From Odoribacter laneus YIT 12061 (GTDB lineage Bacteria; Bacteroidota; Bacteroidia; Bacteroidales; Marinifilaceae): a stretch of DNA of 64,000 bases. Below the pieces are notes generated by a model that was not told the origin of the DNA, searched no databases, and worked only from the letters and a program-made list of their open reading frames with translations. The position numbers and the translations under genes are program-made. The stretch lies in NCBI RefSeq assembly GCF_000243215.1, contig NZ_JH594596.1, forward strand, positions 2,812,392-2,876,391, read 5' to 3'. Position 1 is the first letter of the stretch, and the number at the start of each line of letters is the position of its first letter. Shown here one piece after another: positions 34,594 through 43,352 of the stretch.

Positions 34594-35154
34594 ATGACAG
34601 GACTTTTTTTCGGATCTTTTAATCCGATACATAACGGACATCTGAACATTGCGGAATATATTCTTCAACAGCAATATTGTGAAGAAATCTGGTTTATTAT
34701 CAGTCCGCAAAATCCCTTTAAACAAGAAATTCACCTCCTGGAAGAGAATTTACGGCTAAAAATGGTGGAAGCCGCTTTAAATGCCCATCCTCAGCTAAAA
34801 GCCTGTAATATCGAATTCAACATGCCGAGACCCTCTTACACAATCGATACCCTTCAGAAACTTTCAAACCTCTATCCAGATAAAAAATTCGCCTTGATTA
34901 TTGGTGAAGACAACTTAAAAAATTTTCATCTCTGGAGAGAGCACGAACGGATTGCCGCTACCTATCTTATATATGTTTATCCCCGGCCTTCTGTTCATAC
35001 CACCAATATTTATTTCCCCAATTTAGTGAGGATAAAAGCTCCCTTATCCAAGATTTCCTCTACAGAAATCCGGCAAATGATCCGGGAAGGAAAAGATATC
35101 AGCGCTCTGGTCCCTTCTGCTGCACTGAAGTTGATTGAGACATACTATCTATAA
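34594..35154 (+). CDS. nadD: Nicotinate-nucleotide adenylyltransferase
   Basis: This 186-residue enzyme makes deamido-NAD from nicotinate mononucleotide and ATP. The nucleotidyltransferase motif GSFNPIHNGHL is at about residues 7-17 and the C-terminal ISSTEIR at about 155-161. The length is typical of NadD. The yicC-gmk-nadD order is frequent in Bacteroidetes; here the TRIC gene sits between them on the other strand. Confidence 0.93.
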   Translation: MTGLFFGSFNPIHNGHLNIAEYILQQQYCEEIWFIISPQNPFKQEIHLLEENLRLKMVEAALNAHPQLKACNIEFNMPRPSYTIDTLQKLSNLYPDKKFALIIGEDNLKNFHLWREHERIAATYLIYVYPRPSVHTTNIYFPNLVRIKAPLSKISSTEIRQMIREGKDISALVPSAALKLIETYYL

Positions 35155-35288
35155 AAATCCTGTAAAAAATAAGCAAAATGTTGTTCTCCACTTAAATAAA
35201 AATATACGATATCAATATTTTTAACAAATATCTTGTATCCGGACCCAGACAAATTACGTTATCTCTCCAAACTAACTCTTTCATCCTT

Positions 35289-36299
35289 ATGACATACAAG
35301 ATTGCTTTTTTTGACACTAAACCTTACGATAAAACATTTTTCGACAAGGCAAATGATGATTACGGATTTGATATCCGTTATTACAAAGGCCATCTCAATG
35401 AAAATAATGTCGTCCTTACCCAAGGAGCAGATGCAGTTTGTATTTTTGTCAATGATATAGCGAATGCAGCAATCATCAATACTTTGGTGGACAATGGAGT
35501 GAAGCTATTAGCCCTTCGCTCGGCAGGCTTTAACAATGTAGATTTAAAGGCTGCTGCAGGAAAACTACCGATAGTACGGGTACCTGCTTATTCCCCTTAT
35601 GCCGTCGCAGAATATGCTTTAGCTCTTATGCTGTCTCTGAATCGGAAAATTCACCGGGCTTATTGGCGTACCCGTGACGGAAATTTTTCTTTACACGGCT
35701 TAATGGGATTCGACATGCATGGGAAAACAGTAGGTATTATCGGCACAGGGAAAATTGCCCGTATCCTTATTCAAATCCTTAAGAGTTTTGGAATGAACAT
35801 ATTAGCCTATGATATCTATCCGGATGCAAAAATTGTAGAGGAATTACAATTTACTTATACGTCTTTATCTGATCTTTACCACCATTCCGACATTATTTCT
35901 CTGCATTGCCCCCTGACAGATCAAACCCGGCATATGATCAACGAGGATTCCATCTCAGCCATGAAAGATAACGTTATGATCATCAACACCGGCCGTGGAC
36001 AACTGATCCGTACAGAAGACTTGATAGAAGGTTTAAAAAACAAAAAAATAGGAGCAGCAGGCTTAGATGTATACGAAGAAGAAGGACCTTACTTTTATGA
36101 AGACAAATCGGACAAAATTATTGACGATGACACATTGGCCCGTCTGCTTTCCTTTAATAATGTAATCGTGACTTCCCATCAGGGGTTTTTTACAAAAGAA
36201 GCCCTGAAGAACATAGCAGAAACTACTCTAAAAAACATACAGGATTTCGCAGCAGGGAAACCACTGGAAAATGAAATTAAAAACGAATCAAACGAATAA
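35289..36299 (+). CDS. ldhA: D-2-hydroxyacid dehydrogenase (D-lactate dehydrogenase type)
   Basis: This 336-residue NAD-dependent dehydrogenase is likely to interconvert pyruvate and D-lactate in fermentation. The Rossmann motif GIIGTGKIA is at about residues 148-156, and HCPLTDQTRHMIN is the family segment after it. The catalytic Arg lies in NTGRGQLI and the catalytic His in SHQGFFTKEAL near residue 297. Length and motifs favour LdhA over PdxB or SerA, but the substrate is inferred. It is monocistronic and followed by a terminator at 36469. Confidence 0.87.
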   Translation: MTYKIAFFDTKPYDKTFFDKANDDYGFDIRYYKGHLNENNVVLTQGADAVCIFVNDIANAAIINTLVDNGVKLLALRSAGFNNVDLKAAAGKLPIVRVPAYSPYAVAEYALALMLSLNRKIHRAYWRTRDGNFSLHGLMGFDMHGKTVGIIGTGKIARILIQILKSFGMNILAYDIYPDAKIVEELQFTYTSLSDLYHHSDIISLHCPLTDQTRHMINEDSISAMKDNVMIINTGRGQLIRTEDLIEGLKNKKIGAAGLDVYEEEGPYFYEDKSDKIIDDDTLARLLSFNNVIVTSHQGFFTKEALKNIAETTLKNIQDFAAGKPLENEIKNESNE

Positions 36300-36468
36300 T
36301 AAGATTATCTCTAAAGTTTTTCCGGACAAATAAACAACTTTCAACACCTGTGAATTAATAACTTACATATCTTTGACAGACAAAAATGAATTCTGACAAA
36401 TAGATATGCATCCAAGATTTTCGTCCTACCCATCTGTATAGCACTTCTTCCTTCGCCCAGGAACATTT

Positions 36469-36510
36469 TTCTTCCAAAAGTTAAAATCCTGACTTTTGGA
36501 AGAAGTTTTT
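36469..36510 (+). terminator. Intrinsic terminator after ldhA
   Basis: TTCTTCCAAAAGT (36469-36481) pairs perfectly with ACTTTTGGAAGAA (36492-36504) around TAAAATCCTG, followed by GTTTTT. It is 170 bp after the dehydrogenase stop and also stands between two convergent genes. Confidence 0.75.
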
Positions 36511-36522
36511 ACCCTTAGAAAG

Positions 36523-37134
36523 CTATTCTTTATCATAAATTTCTGTTTCTTCTTTCTGAAACATTTTCAATTCCTTTAAATTCTTTCGGATTTCCTGAAT
36601 ATTTCTTAAGTATATTCGATAATAAGACCAAAAATAAAAAACAGCTAAAATCAGAAATACAAGCACTGGAATCAGATAAAACCCTGAAGTACGTTGATTC
36701 TTCCAATAAAAAACGATTGAAAGAACAAAAATACCAACGATTCCTCCTACCAAAAACTCCATCCGAATCAATTTCTTATACAAGGTAATATTTTTTAAAG
36801 TTTGCAGTATATTAAAAGTGGTCGCTTCACAACGAAACAAGTACATTATTTTCAGAGCCTGCCATAAAAAACCTAAAATACAAATCCCCCCTAACATTTC
36901 CGCACAAGGAGCTCCGTGACAAAGGACATTCATCAAGTGGTGTTTCAAAATGACAATAAAAAATATTACTGTAATAATCACTAGAGATAAAACTTCATAA
37001 CTGATCAATCTATTCCAGGCAGAATGAGTACGCTCAGTAAACAAAGTATAGAGTAAATGCTCGTTAATCTTTTCATTATTTTTTAAACAATCCTCTAGTA
37101 TAATCCACCTATTTTTCAGTTCTTCCAGTTCCAT
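36523..37134 (-). CDS. Membrane protein downstream of ECF sigma factor
   Basis: This protein of about 203 residues has four predicted TM helices (about 46-66, 82-100, 127-147, 155-176). Its short cytoplasmic N-terminus begins MELEELKNRW and its charged C-terminal tail is rich in Lys and Glu. It lies 11 bp after the sigma factor gene, so translation is probably coupled. Small membrane proteins beginning with an ELKxxW segment often follow ECF sigma genes in Bacteroidetes and may be anti-sigma factors; no known anti-sigma domain is visible. A longer reading from 37299 would overlap the sigma gene and is unlikely. Confidence 0.7.
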   Translation of the reverse strand: MELEELKNRWIILEDCLKNNEKINEHLLYTLFTERTHSAWNRLISYEVLSLVIITVIFFIVILKHHLMNVLCHGAPCAEMLGGICILGFLWQALKIMYLFRCEATTFNILQTLKNITLYKKLIRMEFLVGGIVGIFVLSIVFYWKNQRTSGFYLIPVLVFLILAVFYFWSYYRIYLRNIQEIRKNLKELKMFQKEETEIYDKE

Positions 37135-37145
37135 AATAAAAAATT

Positions 37146-37634
37146 TTATTGATTCGACATTTTTTTGAGTTTCTCCTTTATGCGACAAAGTTTTGTAGCG
37201 ACATTTGTCTGGGATAAGCCGGTGATAATTGCAATTTCGGCATATGATTTTTCTTCTAACCAAAGGAGAATAAGAGCCCTTTCGATATTTCCCAGGCAAT
37301 GGATTAAAGCATAAAGTTCTTGAATTTGTGAAGAAAATACATTTTCTTCATAAGCGAAATCCCAAGATTCAGTAAGTCGTAGAGTTTGAGGATGCCGGGA
37401 AAAGCGACGAAAAAAAGTAATACAACTATTTAAAGCAATCCGGTAAATCCAAGTAGAAGGCTTACTTTCTTTTCGAAATTTCGGAAATCCCTTCCAAAGA
37501 TTAATTATAGCTTCCTGATAGAGATCATTTAAATTCTCTCGGTCCTTAGCATAAATATAACAAACTTTCCATATTACATTGCGATACTGCTGTATCAAAG
37601 CTGTAAACTCTTTTTCGATACTATGTTTATCCAT
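37146..37634 (-). CDS. ECF-type RNA polymerase sigma-70 factor
   Basis: This 162-residue sigma factor has region 2 (FTALIQQYRNVIWKVCYIY, then DLYQEAIINLWKGFPKFR with the DxxQE pattern, and STWIYRIALNSCITFFRR) and region 4 (LGNIERALILLWLEEKSYAEIAIITGLSQTNVATKLCRIKEKL) with its HTH. Typical ECF length. The next gene on the same strand is a four-TM protein that may be its anti-sigma. Target promoters are unknown. An in-window target is not evident. Confidence 0.92.
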   Translation of the reverse strand: MDKHSIEKEFTALIQQYRNVIWKVCYIYAKDRENLNDLYQEAIINLWKGFPKFRKESKPSTWIYRIALNSCITFFRRFSRHPQTLRLTESWDFAYEENVFSSQIQELYALIHCLGNIERALILLWLEEKSYAEIAIITGLSQTNVATKLCRIKEKLKKMSNQ

Positions 37635-37818
37635 GTTTCTGATTTTACTCCCTTAGACGTAAAAAACATGAAAAAATCACAATCTCTTTCCTATTTTTTA
37701 AAAATAAAATTCCCCCTCATTATTTAGTTTTACAAACCAAATAATCAGGATAATAACGAACATCATTTTATTTCTCCAAGGTTTCCTGTCCGAAAAGATA
37801 ATATTTTCTATAACGACC

Positions 37819-38709
37819 TTAATTCTCCTCTATCAAAGGTTTAAAACCATGTCCTAAAATTTCCTTAGAATCAATGACATTGATAAAAGCATTCGGATCG
37901 ATTTCCTGAATACGATGACGAAGGATCATCATTTCACGGCGAGTAAGCACGGTATATACGACATTCCGGCTTTCTCCCTGATACATACCTATAGCCGGGA
38001 GTAAAGTTGCTCCCCGGTTTATATCCTGCAAAATAACTTTTTTTACAGCTTCTACATTATTGGTGACGATCATCAGAGTTTTGTATACGGAACCGCCTTC
38101 CAGCACCACATCAATAACCTTCCCTTCTATAAAGACGACAATCCAGGAATACATCGGAAGCGTCCATTCCCCAAATGCTAGTACAGTCGTCAGCGTAATG
38201 GTACAATCCACTAAGATAACCAATTGTCCCAAGGAGATATGAGTGTATTTATTTAAGATCATAGCTATAATATCCGACCCCCCGGAAGTCGCCCGCGATT
38301 TAAAAATCATTCCGATCCCGATCCCATAAACAATTCCTCCAAAAATAGCAGATAAAAGCTGTTGATTTTCCCCTAAAAGCGCTTCATAACCATAAGTTGC
38401 ATGTATCAAACCCATAAATAAAGGAATGGCAAAAGTACATATCACCGTTTTGATACCGAACTTAGGACCTAAAAAATAAATCCCGATCAAAAGAAGAGGC
38501 ACATCCATACACAAAGCAGTCAATTCCGTGCGCCACCCTAATAAATGATGCAAAACAATAGCCAATCCGTATGTTCCACCCGGAGCAAAACGATTAGGCT
38601 CTGCAAAAAGAACAGCTCCTAAGGCAAAAACAAAACAACCGCCCAATAACCAACTATACGTGATAAAAAAATCTTTTGAAAACAATTTTTCTTTCGTTAC
38701 AAAGCTCAT
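37819..38709 (-). CDS. YitT family membrane protein (DUF2179 C-terminus)
   Basis: This 296-residue protein has five or six TM helices. The family segments GGCFVFALGAVLF, FAPGGTYGLAIVLHHLLG and SRATSGGSDIIAMILNKY are visible. The C-terminal cytoplasmic DUF2179 domain (about 220-290) contains RNVVYTVLTRREMMILRHRI. YitT proteins are widespread but poorly characterised; a transport or sensing role is assumed. Monocistronic on the minus strand. Confidence 0.88.
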   Translation of the reverse strand: MSFVTKEKLFSKDFFITYSWLLGGCFVFALGAVLFAEPNRFAPGGTYGLAIVLHHLLGWRTELTALCMDVPLLLIGIYFLGPKFGIKTVICTFAIPLFMGLIHATYGYEALLGENQQLLSAIFGGIVYGIGIGMIFKSRATSGGSDIIAMILNKYTHISLGQLVILVDCTITLTTVLAFGEWTLPMYSWIVVFIEGKVIDVVLEGGSVYKTLMIVTNNVEAVKKVILQDINRGATLLPAIGMYQGESRNVVYTVLTRREMMILRHRIQEIDPNAFINVIDSKEILGHGFKPLIEEN

Positions 38710-39024
38710 AGAATATTTTATTTTTAAGTTTTATTTTATATTTTTTGCACCCGTATTCCGAACATTTTCGATTTACCATCAACGCGGACAAATTTATAAA
38801 TTGTTTTTGGCATTAATTTGCTGTTTTATGCTGTACCAACACCTACAAAAAGCTGAATTACAATTGTTTATTTTTATCGAAAATGCATAATAATACAACC
38901 CATAGCATATTTATACAAAAACTTTTAAACAAACGAAAACGATTGAGAAAGACTGATTTCTCCTCCCCGATACCCTCGGGAAAGAAAAACTTTTTTACTT
39001 TCTCTATTCGTCAGGAAGAAAAAT
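38710..39024. other. Intergenic region, 315 bp
   Basis: AT-rich sequence with no credible gene. A small hairpin, CCCGA-TACCC-TCGGG, lies near 38976-38991. The region holds the YitT gene's upstream sequence on the left and the trailer of the MFS gene on the right. Confidence 0.45.
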
Positions 39025-40410
39025 TTACTTTGTTTTTTTATAAATTCCTACAGTAGTTTTTCGGAAGCTACTTACAATCGCCGAGACAATAGCAATACCA
39101 GCCCCAAACAATAAGGACATTTTCATGCTATTCCCCGGAAAGAAGGCAAACATTAAGGCGGCAATAGCAGCTCCGATAGTTTGTCCCAGCAAACGGGCCA
39201 TTCCCAACATTCCGCTGGCACCTCCGCTTCGGTTGGAAGGAGCAGAAGCAATAATAGTACTGTTATTCGGCGTAAGGAAAGTTCCAAAGCCGATACCTCC
39301 AACAACCATTCGCCAAATGATATCAAAATGAGTAGGATGAGCGGGTAAAAGTGCCAATAAGCAAAGAGCCAAACCAAATATTGCCAAACCAATGCCTCCA
39401 AGTAATCCCCCGTTTATGCGACTCATCAATCGTCCGGCTAAAGGAGCTGAAATCATAGTGGCTAAAGGCCAGGGTGTCAATAAAAGTCCGGTAGCCACTT
39501 CACTCAAATGCAATACCCGCTGGAAAAAGAAAGGAATAGAAACCAAAGCCAACATCTGTGCAATAAAAGCAACGACAGAGGTAACAACAGACAAAGAAAA
39601 GATACGGTTATGCATCAAATCGATAGGTAAGAGAGGAAAGGGATGATGTAATTGACGCCGTATAAAAAAATAACCAATAGTAAGCATAACAAAGATTCCC
39701 GGTATTAAAATATACCAGTGGATATCGTGAGCAAATCCATCGATAACAGAAATAAGAAGTCCGAATGTTAAGGCATTGAGAATAGCACTTGTAACATCAA
39801 AACGTTGTCCTTCCACTTTAACTGGATTAGCCGGAAGGAATTTTGCACTTAACCCAAAAGCAATCAATCCAATAGGTACATTTATAGCAAACAACCAAGG
39901 CCAATTCGCAACGGAAAGGATTCCGGCAGCTACTGTCGGACCGGCAGCAGCAGCCACCGCTATTATCAGCGCATTCGTTCCCATACCTCTGGGCAATAAA
40001 CGAGTTGGATAGATAATACGTAACAAGGCCGTATTTACACTGGTAATCGCCGCGGCTCCGAAACCTTGCAATCCCCGGGCAATAACCAATGTCCAAAAAG
40101 AATCAGAAAGTGCACAAATCAAAGAAGTAGTGCTAAACAATAACAAACCGCCTACATAAACTTTTTTATATCCCCACAAATCTCCTAAAGAAGAAAATGC
40201 CAATAAAGAAATGGTGACCGCCAACTGAAAAGCATTGACCACCCAAATAGAACTGGCTGGATTTACGTGTAAATCTCCTGCAATCGTAGGCAAAGCCACA
40301 TTGGCAATAGCCCCGTCGAGTACAGCAACAGAAATACCGACAGAAATAGCTGCCATTGCCCAATTCCGCTGAGGTTTCGGGATACCATCTTGCACAAAAT
40401 CCTTCGTCAT
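39025..40410 (-). CDS. MFS drug-efflux-type transporter, DHA2 family (14 TM)
   Basis: This 461-residue major facilitator has about 14 hydrophobic helices. The DHA2/EmrB-type signatures are ISVAVLDGAIANVALPTIA near the N-terminus, WVVNAFQLAVTI, and LGDLWGYKKVYVGGL (motif A). ARGLQGFGAAAITSVNTALL is motif B/C-like. Members export drugs, dyes or organic acids by proton antiport. It lies 43 bp downstream of the OmpA-like lipoprotein gene on the same strand; no membrane-fusion protein is adjacent. Confidence 0.9.
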   Translation of the reverse strand: MTKDFVQDGIPKPQRNWAMAAISVGISVAVLDGAIANVALPTIAGDLHVNPASSIWVVNAFQLAVTISLLAFSSLGDLWGYKKVYVGGLLLFSTTSLICALSDSFWTLVIARGLQGFGAAAITSVNTALLRIIYPTRLLPRGMGTNALIIAVAAAAGPTVAAGILSVANWPWLFAINVPIGLIAFGLSAKFLPANPVKVEGQRFDVTSAILNALTFGLLISVIDGFAHDIHWYILIPGIFVMLTIGYFFIRRQLHHPFPLLPIDLMHNRIFSLSVVTSVVAFIAQMLALVSIPFFFQRVLHLSEVATGLLLTPWPLATMISAPLAGRLMSRINGGLLGGIGLAIFGLALCLLALLPAHPTHFDIIWRMVVGGIGFGTFLTPNNSTIIASAPSNRSGGASGMLGMARLLGQTIGAAIAALMFAFFPGNSMKMSLLFGAGIAIVSAIVSSFRKTTVGIYKKTK

Positions 40411-40453
40411 ATATTCTAAAAATCAGAAAAATTCATTTGTAAAAACTTATCTT

Positions 40454-41536
40454 CTATTCCGGAACCGGAATGGTTTTTATCATTGTGGTCGTGTAATAGA
40501 CGCTACAACTGGTTTGCTGTAACTGAGGATAAATATGCTCCAACAAATATTTATAATGAGGCAATTGCTGAAGAGCTTTATTTTTTTGCTGCGCAGTGCG
40601 GTCACTGTTCAAAATAGAAAGAACGGCTTTTTTATCAGGAATATCCGATTTCTCTACCAGTTTTAAAAAACCTTGCCAATCCTGAGGTTCTGTCCTTACT
40701 TCAATCCGTATGTTAAACGGCCCGGAAGTATTTTCCAGATATTGTAAAAAATTATTCGCTCTTTTCATCGACAACCTTTCATTATAGGCAAGAGAACCGT
40801 CGGGAGAAGACATTCCGGTGATTACAATCCGGTCCAAAGTCTGGGAAGGAGAATGTTTAATCTGAAGCAAAAGGTCACCCAGCTTATTCAATTGTTCCAG
40901 ATTATCAGACAGGTCCGGATAAAGAAAAGAAACATTCACCGGATAGCGGAAATAAAAAATCATTTCCTGAGATACCGGAATTTCTTTTTCAACATATTTT
41001 ACCCGCACCGGACCGGGCCCCAAAGGGATATACACAATTCCATTCGCTACAGTTTGGGTAAAAGTCTTAACAGTATGCCGGGTCTCTACTATTGCAGTAC
41101 CCAATAATTTCGCCTGCGTCATCCAAAGTTGAAAGGGGACCACTTCATCGATTTCAATTTGCATATTTCTCTCAATCCATTGAAATTTACGGCCTTCTGA
41201 TATATTAACAGAAGGCAAACTGTTTTCCCCTAATTTCCGATGCTTCTTGCGGAATTTACTTCCACTCACTACGAGTGGTTTCAAGGCATATTCATGCCCC
41301 GGAGCTATCATCCGGGGGACGTATACCAACCGATCCTTAGCAGAAAGAAAACCTGCCGGAATATTTAAAGTATATTTCACCCGTATCGTATAAGGATCTG
41401 TCTTTTGATTGACAAATAATTCCGGATGAACAGGAGAAATAGTCAAAGGAGATTTCCCACTTTTTTCCTTTATACTTCCACAAGCAAACAAAGAAAAAGT
41501 AAAAATCAAAAAAAGATAATATATCGTTTTCATCAC
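40454..41536 (-). CDS. Lipoprotein with OmpA-like C-terminal region
   Basis: This 360-residue envelope protein has a lipoprotein-type signal (LIFTFSLFACGS, lipid-modified Cys near residue 19). A beta-rich middle contains two KYTLNIP/VPFQLWMT-like segments. The C-terminal region carries TGMSSPDGSLAYNERLSMKR, which resembles the OmpA/peptidoglycan-binding pattern (SPDG, NxxLSxxRA). Similar two-part proteins occur in Bacteroidales cell envelopes, some near fimbrial genes; I see no fimbrial genes here. Function is not assigned. Confidence 0.65.
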   Translation of the reverse strand: MMKTIYYLFLIFTFSLFACGSIKEKSGKSPLTISPVHPELFVNQKTDPYTIRVKYTLNIPAGFLSAKDRLVYVPRMIAPGHEYALKPLVVSGSKFRKKHRKLGENSLPSVNISEGRKFQWIERNMQIEIDEVVPFQLWMTQAKLLGTAIVETRHTVKTFTQTVANGIVYIPLGPGPVRVKYVEKEIPVSQEMIFYFRYPVNVSFLYPDLSDNLEQLNKLGDLLLQIKHSPSQTLDRIVITGMSSPDGSLAYNERLSMKRANNFLQYLENTSGPFNIRIEVRTEPQDWQGFLKLVEKSDIPDKKAVLSILNSDRTAQQKNKALQQLPHYKYLLEHIYPQLQQTSCSVYYTTTMIKTIPVPE

Positions 41537-41621
41537 TCTTGTTTTTGGTTTAAACGAAGAGAAGAAAAGAAAGTTAGAAAAGAAGAAAATGAATCTCTTT
41601 TTTCAGTTTTCTTTTTTCTTC

Positions 41622-41652
41622 TTTGATTTCTCATACTTTTTTATTTCTTTTG
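41622..41652 (+). promoter_or_regulatory. Promoter of the tryptophan leader
   Basis: TTTG (41622-41625) is separated by exactly 19 bp from TTCTTTTG (41645-41652), one mismatch from TAnnTTTG. Transcription would begin near 41658, giving a short 5' segment before the leader ATG at 41676. Confidence 0.55.
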
Positions 41653-41675
41653 CTCTCTCAAAACAAAAGAGAAAA

Positions 41676-41741
41676 ATGAAGCAAATATTAACTATATGGT
41701 GGTGGCGTCATTCATTTGTCAAAACAAGTGGAGAGGCGTAG
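41676..41741 (+). CDS. Tryptophan attenuation leader peptide
   Basis: This 21-codon open frame begins MKQILTIWWWRHSF and ends with TAG at 41739-41741. Codons 8-10 are three consecutive TGG Trp codons (41697-41705). Directly after them a hairpin, CATTTGT-CAAA-ACAAGTG (41713-41730), could form, and a perfect terminator follows at 41765, then the TrpB2-type gene. Trp-codon runs in a short leader before a terminator are the hallmark of ribosome-mediated attenuation: stalling at Trp codons when tryptophan is scarce would prevent terminator formation. There is no strong Shine-Dalgarno, only an A-rich segment, as is usual in this phylum. I could not identify the antiterminator with confidence. GGTGG inside the Trp codons can pair with CCACC of the terminator (41780-41784), which may matter. 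Confidence 0.8.
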   Translation: MKQILTIWWWRHSFVKTSGEA

Positions 41742-41764
41742 CTATTCTATATGACAAGATAGTT

Positions 41765-41798
41765 AAAACCGCAGGTAATCCACCTGCGGTTTTTTTTA
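41765..41798 (+). terminator. Attenuator terminator before the TrpB2 gene
   Basis: AACCGCAGGT (41767-41776) pairs perfectly with ACCTGCGGTT (41782-41791) around AATCC, followed by a run of eight Ts. A-tracts before the stem extend pairing into the T-run. It lies 24 bp after the leader-peptide stop and 22 bp before the structural gene, so it must act on transcripts entering that gene. Confidence 0.85.
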
Positions 41799-41819
41799 TA
41801 ATAAACACTAAAATTTGAG

Positions 41820-43190
41820 ATGATGAACACAAAGACAAAAAGATTTATTTTACCGGAAAGTGAAATTCCAAAAGCATGGTATAATATCGTAGCGGACATG
41901 AAAAATAAACCGATGCCTATATTGCATCCGGCCACCAAACAACCGCTGAAAGCAGAAGATCTATATCCTATTTTTTCTGAAGAAGTTTCCCGCCAAGAAA
42001 TGAATCAGACGGATACATGGATTGAAATTCCGAAGGCCGTCCGGGAAGAGTATAAAAAATACAGGTGTACCCCTTTGGTACGGGCTTACGGTCTGGAAAA
42101 AGCATTGGATACTCCGGCTCATATCTATTTTAAGAATGAAAGTGTAAGTCCGGTAGGTTCCCACAAACTAAATTCAGCTTTGGCACAAGCTTATTATTGT
42201 AAACAGCAGGGAATTACGAATATTACAACAGAAACCGGAGCAGGGCAATGGGGAGCAGCTCTTTCTTATGCCGCTAAAGCGTTCGGATTGGAACTAGCCG
42301 TATATATGGTAAAAATCAGCTATGAACAAAAACCTTACCGGCGCTCTATCATGCAAACATTCGGCGCCCAAGTTATAGCCTCTCCGAGTATGTCGACAAA
42401 GGCCGGACGTCAAATCCTGACAGAGCATCCTTATCACCAGGGAAGCTTAGGAACAGCTATTTCCGAAGCCATTGAATTGGCCCTGCAAACTCCGAATTGC
42501 AAATACACTTTAGGAAGCGTTTTGAACCATGTTTCACTTCATCAGACGGTAATCGGGCTGGAAGCCGAAAAGCAAATGGAAATGACAGGAGAATACCCGG
42601 ATATTATTATCGGCTGCTTCGGAGGTGGATCCAATTTTTCTGGTATTTCTTTTCCTTTTCTGCGTCATACTTTACTGGAAGGCAGAAAAACACGTTTTAT
42701 CGCTGCAGAACCTTCTTCCTGTCCGAAATTAACCCGGGGCATTTTCCAATACGATTTTGGAGATGAAGCTGGCTATACTCCCTTATTACCGATGTTTACG
42801 CTTGGACATGATTTCGCCCCTGCAAATATACACGCCGGAGGATTGCGTTATCATGGAGCAGGTACTATCGTAAGTCAGTTAAAAAAGGACGGATATATGG
42901 AAGCAGTAGATATCCCTCAATTGGAATCTTTTAAAGCTGGTACTCTATTTGCACAATCAGAAGGCATTATTCCGGCACCGGAATCCTGTCATGCTATAGC
43001 TTCTGCCATACGGGAAGCCATACAGGCAAAAAAAGAAGGGATACAAAAAACGATCTTATTCAATCTATCCGGACACGGCCTGATCGATATGACCGCCTAC
43101 GATCAATACAACGCAGGCAATCTAATCAATTACGAGCTGCCCGATACGACGATTCGCGAAAGTATAGATAAACTGGAAAAACTGGTCTAA
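41820..43190 (+). CDS. trpB: Tryptophan synthase beta chain-like protein, TrpB2 type
   Basis: This 456-residue PLP enzyme is longer than TrpB1 (about 400) and carries TrpB2 features: an N-terminal extension with YNIVADM, RCTPLVRAYGLEKAL, and SVSPVGSHKLNSA with the PLP lysine K116. It also has ETGAGQWGAAL and the phosphate-binding GCFGGGSNFSG near residue 265. It would condense indole and serine to tryptophan. TrpB2 enzymes are thought to work without TrpA and may salvage indole. No other trp genes are adjacent. The upstream leader with three Trp codons and a terminator indicates tryptophan control, which supports a biosynthetic role. The start may be this ATG or the next codon, also ATG. Confidence 0.92.
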   Translation: MMNTKTKRFILPESEIPKAWYNIVADMKNKPMPILHPATKQPLKAEDLYPIFSEEVSRQEMNQTDTWIEIPKAVREEYKKYRCTPLVRAYGLEKALDTPAHIYFKNESVSPVGSHKLNSALAQAYYCKQQGITNITTETGAGQWGAALSYAAKAFGLELAVYMVKISYEQKPYRRSIMQTFGAQVIASPSMSTKAGRQILTEHPYHQGSLGTAISEAIELALQTPNCKYTLGSVLNHVSLHQTVIGLEAEKQMEMTGEYPDIIIGCFGGGSNFSGISFPFLRHTLLEGRKTRFIAAEPSSCPKLTRGIFQYDFGDEAGYTPLLPMFTLGHDFAPANIHAGGLRYHGAGTIVSQLKKDGYMEAVDIPQLESFKAGTLFAQSEGIIPAPESCHAIASAIREAIQAKKEGIQKTILFNLSGHGLIDMTAYDQYNAGNLINYELPDTTIRESIDKLEKLV

Positions 43191-43253
43191 AACGAGATAT
43201 GTATATTTAAAATCATTGAAAGAAGTACTAAAAAATAAATATATCTTTCTCGT

Positions 43254-43275
43254 CACCCGTTATTCCTAACGGGTG
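43254..43275. terminator. Hairpin between trpB2 and methyltransferase genes
   Basis: CACCCGTT (43254-43261) pairs with AACGGGTG (43268-43275) around ATTCCT. It lies between two convergent genes, 64 bp after the TrpB2 stop. No T-run follows on either strand, so terminator function is uncertain. Confidence 0.45.
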
Positions 43276-43352
43276 TACCAACATACAAGAAAGGTTATTT
43301 CAAAATTAAAAAACAGAAATACCCTTTCCTGTTATTTTTCCGATAGAATGCT

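Noticed and set aside
37135-37299. Longer N-terminus for the membrane protein at 36523
   Set aside because: It would overlap the 3' end of the ECF sigma gene in another frame; the ATG at 37134 gives a normal 11-bp spacing.
39392-40096. Several open frames on both strands inside the MFS gene
   Set aside because: They are shadows of the 14-TM transporter, which has strong family motifs in its own frame.
41537-41640. Purine-rich then pyrimidine-rich stretch before the tryptophan leader
   Set aside because: It could fold as A/T-rich pairs, but the sequence is simple and pairing would be weak; no function claimed.
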